A stretch of DNA of 64,000 nt. Origin: Apilactobacillus micheneri. Its GTDB lineage: Bacteria > Bacillota > Bacilli > Lactobacillales > Lactobacillaceae. Under the pieces are notes generated by a model. It was not told the DNA's origin. It made no database searches and worked only from the letters and a program-made list of their open reading frames with translations. Positions 60,596-64,000 of this stretch are shown piece after piece (the first letter of the stretch is position 1; each line of letters begins with the position of its first letter). The position numbers and the translations under genes are program-made. The stretch is from contig NZ_POSO01000003.1 in the NCBI RefSeq assembly GCF_002993975.1, forward strand, positions 302,858 through 366,857, written 5' to 3'.

Positions 60596-61336
60596 TTAAA
60601 TATTAAATTGTAACCCTAACTTAGCAATCTTTACGTTTATATTAGAACCAGCTTCAGCTCTTGTTTCATATAATAACTGATTAAGGCTACCATATTGTGG
60701 TAGATGACTAATGATAACATTTTTAGCATTAGATTGCTTGGCTAAATATCCAGATTCTTCAGAAGTCATATGCCATTTAGTTCCTTGCTTATTTTTATAA
60801 AAATTAGTATCAGTAATTAATAAATCAGCATTCTTACAAAAATTAATTAAACCATCAAAGTATTTTGTATCAGCAGTAAAGACAAATATTTTATTAGTGC
60901 TTTTCTCAATAATTTTAACCGCATAAGCAGAAACTGGATGTTGAGTTTTCATAAATTCAATTAAAAATGGTCCTAAATTTAATGTATCATTTTCATGATA
61001 TGGAATACCTTTTGTGTCATCATTCCAAGTAAGTCCATCAAAATTTATTTTGTCATCTATATTTCCATAAATCGGAAGAGTATTTTCTTTTCTATTTTCA
61101 GAATGCAATTGCCAATAATATTCTAAAACCCCAACATCAGCTTTATGATCATGATGATAATGTGATAATAAAACTGCATCTAATTGTAAAGGATCCAAGT
61201 ATTTTTCTAGTTCTAATAAAACGCCACTGCCACAATCTAACAATAAATTAAAATTTCCACTTTGAACTAAATAACCACTAGTTCCAACTCCATCGTATGG
61301 ATATCCACCATAATATCCTAATATTCTAATCTTCAT
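60596..61336 (-). CDS. MBL-fold metallohydrolase (YhfI / RNase Z-like)
   Basis: A 246-residue metallo-beta-lactamase-fold hydrolase with the metal motif SHYHHDH (HxHxDH) near 60, HPVSAYAVKI and TADTKYFD. The layout resembles RNase Z and the YhfI family, but it lacks the long exosite, so a tRNA-processing role is not supported. Substrate unknown. It is located upstream of mecA, probably separate. Confidence 0.87.
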   Translation of the reverse strand: MKIRILGYYGGYPYDGVGTSGYLVQSGNFNLLLDCGSGVLLELEKYLDPLQLDAVLLSHYHHDHKADVGVLEYYWQLHSENRKENTLPIYGNIDDKINFDGLTWNDDTKGIPYHENDTLNLGPFLIEFMKTQHPVSAYAVKIIEKSTNKIFVFTADTKYFDGLINFCKNADLLITDTNFYKNKQGTKWHMTSEESGYLAKQSNAKNVIISHLPQYGSLNQLLYETRAEAGSNINVKIAKLGLQFNI

Positions 61337-61424
61337 ATTTTAACTCCTCTTACTTGTTTAAATATACTTTTAGTGTAAATATATAAATGTAGTTTGTAAA
61401 ACATTTAACAACTAGGAGCAAATA

Positions 61425-61880
61425 ATGACAAATAACATAAAAGTAACTTTTGGCAGTAAAAATATTCTTGAACAAATATCTAATAATCACCCTGATAGAA
61501 GATTATCAATTTTTAAATCAATGAATACTTATGGTCAATATCAAATAATAGATGAGAGTAATAAACCCTCAATATTTCATAATACAATTAAATATATAAT
61601 TATTTTCCAAAAAGGAACTAATAATATAAGTAATTTTATTAATTATCTTTATTTTAATTTAGATAAAAACAACGAAAAAATATTTAATTCAAAACTAAAG
61701 GAATTAAGTAATAATATAAACTTAAATATCAATTCAGTTAAACTTTTACAAGAAGTTTCGGGTAAAAAGCAATTGATAATTATGACTGAATGGAATAATT
61801 CTTCAGACTTCAGTAAATGGTTTAATAAATGTAATATAAAAGATTTAAGTAACATATCACTGAGTTACAAAAAAGAGTAG
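61425..61880 (+). CDS. ABM-like (dimeric alpha-beta barrel) protein
   Basis: A 151-residue protein. The C-terminal half (YIIIFQKGTNNISNFINYL.. to MTEWNNSSDFSKWF) resembles the antibiotic-biosynthesis-monooxygenase fold seen in HmoB-type haem-degrading proteins. The N-terminal half is not recognised. The Asn that supports haem breakdown in HmoB could not be identified, so enzymatic function is open. ATG at 61425 lies 6 bases after AGGAG. It converges with the tRNA array and shares its terminator. Confidence 0.65.
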   Translation: MTNNIKVTFGSKNILEQISNNHPDRRLSIFKSMNTYGQYQIIDESNKPSIFHNTIKYIIIFQKGTNNISNFINYLYFNLDKNNEKIFNSKLKELSNNINLNINSVKLLQEVSGKKQLIIMTEWNNSSDFSKWFNKCNIKDLSNISLSYKKE

Positions 61881-61910
61881 GTACATATAAATATGTATCT
61901 ACTCTTTTTT
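61869..61910. terminator. Bidirectional terminator between the ABM-like gene and the tRNA array
   Basis: Long stem AAAAAAGAGTAG..CTACTCTTTTTT with an inner TACATAT/ATATGTA stem. Confidence 0.92.
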
Positions 61911-61914
61911 ATTA

Positions 61915-62002
61915 AGGAGAATGAGAGATTCGAACTCTCGCGTGGTTTGACCCACCTAGCGGTTTTCAAGACCGCCCCCTTCAGCCACTTGGGTAATTCT
62001 CC
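61915..62002 (-). tRNA. tRNA-Ser(UGA), copy 1
   Basis: Class II tRNA with 7-bp acceptor and long variable arm; anticodon TGA. The body is identical to the copy at 62889-62976. The discriminator base reads T in both. No CCA encoded. Confidence 0.95.
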
Positions 62003-62013
62003 ATATAAATAAA

Positions 62014-62086
62014 TGACCCGTACGGGATTCGAACCCATGTTACTGCCGTGAAAGGGCAGTGTCTTAAACCACTTGACCAACGGGTC
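62014..62086 (-). tRNA. tRNA-Glu(UUC), copy 1
   Basis: Cloverleaf with acceptor GACCCGT/ACGGGTC and anticodon TTC. Identical body to 62306-62378. Confidence 0.96.
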
Positions 62087-62101
62087 TAAAAAATTTAAAA
62101 C

Positions 62102-62132
62102 AAAAAAAGATTATCCATAAGGATGATCTTTT
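62102..62132 (-). terminator. Terminator-like hairpin inside the tRNA array
   Basis: Arms 62105-62116 and 62121-62132 pair except for one C-A mismatch on the minus strand, followed by seven T. It lies after tRNA-Asp copy 1 and before tRNA-Glu copy 1. Confidence 0.65.
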
Positions 62133-62139
62133 ATAAATA

Positions 62140-62214
62140 CGGTTCGTACGAGACTCGAACTCGTGACCTCCTGCGTGACAGGCAGGCGTCCTAAACCAAC
62201 TAGACCAACGAACC
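62140..62214 (-). tRNA. tRNA-Asp(GUC), copy 1
   Basis: Acceptor GGTTCGT/ACGAACC, anticodon GTC, discriminator G. Inside an exact repeat with 62730-62804. Confidence 0.96.
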
Positions 62215-62218
62215 ATAA

Positions 62219-62292
<74 letters not shown>

Positions 62293-62305
62293 ATAATATA
62301 AATGA

Positions 62306-62378
62306 TGACCCGTACGGGATTCGAACCCATGTTACTGCCGTGAAAGGGCAGTGTCTTAAACCACTTGACCAACGGGTC
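62306..62378 (-). tRNA. tRNA-Glu(UUC), copy 2
   Basis: Same structure as copy 1, anticodon TTC. Follows tRNA-Ser(GCU), as in the Bacillus trnB order. Confidence 0.96.
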
Positions 62379-62382
62379 GCAA

Positions 62383-62470
62383 CGGAGAAGGAGAGATTCG
62401 AACTCTCGCGCCGGAAAACCGACCTACACCCTTAGCAGGGGCGCCTCTTCAGCCACTTGAGTACTTCTCC
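62383..62470 (-). tRNA. tRNA-Ser(GCU)
   Basis: Class II tRNA, acceptor GGAGAAG/CTTCTCC, anticodon GCT, discriminator G. Confidence 0.95.
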
Positions 62471-62474
62471 AAAA

Positions 62475-62549
62475 TGGGCCTAAATGGACTCGAACCATCG
62501 ACCTCACGCTTATCAGGCGTGCGCTCTCAACCAACTGAGCTATAGGCCC
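62475..62549 (-). tRNA. tRNA-Ile(GAU)
   Basis: Acceptor GGGCCTA/TAGGCCC, anticodon GAT. Confidence 0.96.
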
Positions 62550-62557
62550 ATTACAAA

Positions 62558-62628
62558 AGCGGGTAACGAGAATCGAACTCGCGACAATAGCTTGGAAGGC
62601 TATGGTTTTACCACTAAACTATACCCGC
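62558..62628 (-). tRNA. tRNA-Gly(UCC)
   Basis: 71-base tRNA with anticodon TCC and acceptor starting GCGGGTA. Confidence 0.95.
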
Positions 62629-62647
62629 ATAATAATATTTGAATAAA

Positions 62648-62720
62648 TGGCGCGGGACAGAATCGAACTGCCGACACACGGAGCTTCAATCCGTTGCTCT
62701 ACCAACTGAGCTACCGAGCC
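62648..62720 (-). tRNA. tRNA-Phe(GAA) with acceptor-stem mismatch
   Basis: Anticodon GAA and sound D, anticodon and T arms. The acceptor strands GGCTCGG and CCGCGCC leave a T4-C69 mismatch; the usual partner strand is CCGAGCC. It is the only tRNA-Phe in the window. Confidence 0.92.
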
Positions 62721-62729
62721 ATATTAAAG

Positions 62730-62804
62730 CGGTTCGTACGAGACTCGAACTCGTGACCTCCTGCGTGACAGGCAGGCGTCCTAAACCAACTAGACCAACG
62801 AACC
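62730..62804 (-). tRNA. tRNA-Asp(GUC), copy 2
   Basis: Identical to copy 1 at 62140-62214. Confidence 0.96.
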
Positions 62805-62808
62805 ATAA

Positions 62809-62882
<74 letters not shown>

Positions 62883-62888
62883 ATAATA

Positions 62889-62976
62889 AGGAGAATGAGA
62901 GATTCGAACTCTCGCGTGGTTTGACCCACCTAGCGGTTTTCAAGACCGCCCCCTTCAGCCACTTGGGTAATTCTCC
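62889..62976 (-). tRNA. tRNA-Ser(UGA), copy 2
   Basis: Class II tRNA, anticodon TGA, identical body to 61915-62002. Confidence 0.95.
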
Positions 62977-63007
62977 ATGTAAATAATAAAATCAAAGACC
63001 CATCATA

Positions 63008-63081
63008 TGGACCTTGTAGGACTCGAACCTACGACCGGACGGTTATGAGCCGTCTGCTCTAACCAACTGAGCTAAAGGTCC
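63008..63081 (-). tRNA. tRNA with CAU anticodon, probably tRNA-Ile2 (lysidine)
   Basis: Acceptor GGACCTT/AAGGTCC, anticodon CAT. By similarity to, and order in, the Bacillus trnB cluster (Met, Ile2, Ser, fMet, Asp, Phe) it is likely the AUA-reading tRNA-Ile2 modified by TilS, not elongator Met. Assignment from memory. Confidence 0.85.
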
Positions 63082-63091
63082 AAGCCCTAAA

Positions 63092-63165
63092 TCGCGGCGG
63101 AGGGGATCGAACCCCCGACCTCCCGGGTATGAACCGGACGCTCTAGCCAGCTGAGCTACACCGCG
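63092..63165 (-). tRNA. tRNA-Met(CAU), elongator
   Basis: Anticodon CAT in TTCATAC loop, acceptor CGCGGTG/CGCCGCG. Matches the elongator Met position and body of the trnB-type cluster. Confidence 0.88.
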
Positions 63166-63198
63166 AAACAATTAAAAACAAGAGCACTTTGACCCTAA

Positions 63199-63272
63199 TC
63201 GGGAAGACAGGATTCGAACCTGCGACCCCCTGGTCCCAAACCAGGTGCTCTACCAAGCTGAGCTACTTCCCG
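63199..63272 (-). tRNA. tRNA-Pro(UGG)
   Basis: Acceptor CGGGAAG/CTTCCCG, anticodon TGG. Confidence 0.96.
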
Positions 63273-63277
63273 AAATA

Positions 63278-63351
63278 TGCACCCAGTAGGACTCGAACCT
63301 ACAACCTTCTGATTCGTAGTCAGACACTCTATCCAGTTGCGCTATGGGTGC
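63278..63351 (-). tRNA. tRNA-Arg(ACG)
   Basis: Acceptor GCACCCA/TGGGTGC, anticodon ACG (A34 is normally deaminated to inosine by TadA). Confidence 0.96.
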
Positions 63352-63359
63352 AATATAAA

Positions 63360-63445
63360 TGCCGAGGACCGGGATCGAACCGGTACGGTTATTACTAACC
63401 GCAGGATTTTAAGTCCTGTGCGTCTGCCAATTCCGCCACCCCGGC
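63360..63445 (-). tRNA. tRNA-Leu(UAA)
   Basis: Class II tRNA with long variable arm, anticodon TAA. Confidence 0.95.
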
Positions 63446-63463
63446 ATATTAATGAATTGACAA

Positions 63464-63535
63464 AGCGGAAGACGGGATTCGAACCCGCGACCCCCACCAT
63501 GGCAAGGTGATGTTCTACCACTGAACTACTTCCGC
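63464..63535 (-). tRNA. tRNA-Gly(GCC)
   Basis: Anticodon GCC, acceptor GCGGAAG/CTTCCGC. Confidence 0.96.
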
Positions 63536-63540
63536 ATAAA

Positions 63541-63613
63541 TGCCGACTAGAGGATTCGAACCTCCGACCCCCTGTTTACAAGACAGATGCTCTGCCAGCT
63601 GAGCTAAGTCGGC
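63541..63613 (-). tRNA. tRNA-Thr(UGU)
   Basis: Acceptor GCCGACT/AGTCGGC, anticodon TGT. Confidence 0.96.
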
Positions 63614-63637
63614 ATAAATAAAAACTATTTAGTTTTA

Positions 63638-63710
63638 TGAGCCGTGGCAGGTTCGAACTGCCGACCCTCTGATTAAAAGTCAGATGCTCTACCAGCTGAG
63701 CTAACGGCTC
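63638..63710 (-). tRNA. tRNA-Lys(UUU)
   Basis: Acceptor GAGCCGT/ACGGCTC, anticodon TTT. A likely MnmA substrate. Confidence 0.96.
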
Positions 63711-63716
63711 GATATA

Positions 63717-63789
63717 TGGAGGATACAGGGCTCGAACCTGTGACCTCCTGCTTGTAAGGCAGATGCTCTCCCAACTGAGCTAATCCTCC
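63717..63789 (-). tRNA. tRNA-Val(UAC)
   Basis: Acceptor GGAGGAT/ATCCTCC, anticodon TAC. First tRNA behind 5S rRNA. Confidence 0.96.
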
Positions 63790-63797
63790 ATAATATA

Positions 63798-63914
63798 GCG
63801 CGGCAACTTCCTACCCTTGCAAGAGGCGATCCTCTAACTACTCTCGGCGTTTAGAAGCTTAACTGCTGTGTTCGGCATGGGAACAGGTGTATCCTTCTAG
63901 CTATCGCCACCACA
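63798..63914 (-). rRNA. rrf: 5S ribosomal RNA
   Basis: About 117 bases on the minus strand, starting TGTGGTGGCGATAG, with the conserved CCGAACACAGCAGTTAAGC block. It is followed only 8 bases later by tRNA-Val, so the rRNA operon reads straight into the tRNA array. Confidence 0.95.
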
Positions 63915-63923
63915 CTATTTATC

Positions 63924-63944
63924 TGAAAGAACTTCGTTCTTTCA
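63924..63944 (-). other. Hairpin in the 23S-5S spacer
   Basis: TGAAAGAAC pairs perfectly with GTTCTTTCA around a 3-base loop. It may be part of an rRNA processing stem; no T run, so not a terminator. Confidence 0.4.
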
Positions 63945-63980
63945 AAACTAGATATTATTATTTCTTTTAGAGAACAACCT

Positions 63981-64000
63981 TACTTGGTTAAGTCCTCGAC
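63981..64000 (-). rRNA. rrl: 23S ribosomal RNA, 3' end only
   Basis: The minus strand at the window edge reads GTCGAGGACTTAACCAAG, the expected 3' tip of Firmicutes 23S rRNA. The exact end is approximate. Confidence 0.75.

Noticed and set aside
61865-62080. Open frame across tRNA-Ser and tRNA-Glu
   Set aside because: It overlaps two structured tRNA genes and a terminator.
63189-63398. Open frame across tRNA-Pro, -Arg and -Leu
   Set aside because: tRNA sequence read by chance. Such frames are a common false protein call in databases.

Overview
The window is an AT-rich stretch of a Lactobacillaceae chromosome. The evidence is gene content and order: a tuf / RNase J2 / rpsO-rpsT / holA / comE block, a def / rpoY / RNase J1 block, an mnmA / cysteine desulfurase / DUF1831 block, a complete division and cell-wall (dcw) cluster followed by a T-box-controlled ileS, a mecA-coiA-spxH-relQ-nadK-rluD block, and a long tRNA array behind a 5S rRNA gene. 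The lack of pdh genes between the UPF0223 gene and def (from memory, the pdh operon sits there in Lactiplantibacillus plantarum) would suit a reduced heterofermentative lineage such as Fructilactobacillus or Apilactobacillus. That placement is inference; no 16S sequence is in the window.

Layout. 1-4.5 kb: tuf (cut by the window edge), a conserved gene of unknown role, RNase J2 and rpsO. 4.7-9.5 kb: rpsT, holA and the late-competence genes comEC, comEB, comEA. 9.5-17.1 kb: ylbL, coaD, rsmD, ylbG, ftsW, typA, an inositol-phosphatase-family gene, UPF0223 and a lactate-dehydrogenase-like protein without its catalytic motifs. 17.2-21.3 kb: def, an unknown membrane-anchored protein, rpoY-rnjA and a lipid kinase. 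21.3-26.6 kb: an amino-acid antiporter with a frameshift, an aldo/keto reductase, an orphan OppA and a divergent PRPP synthetase. 26.7-35.2 kb: recD2, a TPR protein, a histidine phosphatase, mnmA, DUF1831, cysteine desulfurase, mtnN, a frameshifted small membrane protein, a Nudix hydrolase and a cold-shock protein. 35.2-51.3 kb: ileS with its T-box leader, divIVA, ylmH, sepF, ftsZ, ftsA, divIB, murG, murD, mraY, a PASTA-type PBP (frameshifted), ftsL, rsmH and DUF3397. 51.4-61.9 kb: DUF4044, ftsK, trmL, rlmA, a pseudouridine synthase, nadK, relQ, spxH, a broken coiA, mecA, an MBL hydrolase and an ABM-like protein. 61.9-64 kb: 21 tRNAs, 5S rRNA and the 3' tip of 23S rRNA. No gene-free stretch exceeds about 300 bases.

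How the genes work together. Most genes are on the minus strand in tight runs with 1-8 base overlaps that suggest translational coupling. RNase J1 (intact metal site) and RNase J2 (degenerate site) form the RNA-decay core. MnmA and its cysteine desulfurase neighbour supply the tRNA 2-thiouridine pathway. RelQ, NadK, SpxH and MecA form a stress-signalling neighbourhood. Convergent gene pairs share bidirectional intrinsic terminators.

I found no CRISPR array, insertion sequence, prophage or clear new defence or biosynthetic system; this is mostly core genome. The most notable signals are four genes broken by single-base length changes in or beside short A/T runs (a division PBP, an antiporter, a small membrane protein, coiA), a perfect terminator-like hairpin at the break in coiA, an acceptor-stem mismatch in tRNA-Phe, an exact tRNA-Asp/fMet duplication with a terminator inside the tRNA array, two enzyme-family proteins that have lost catalytic residues, and the absence of mraZ and ylmG from the division cluster.
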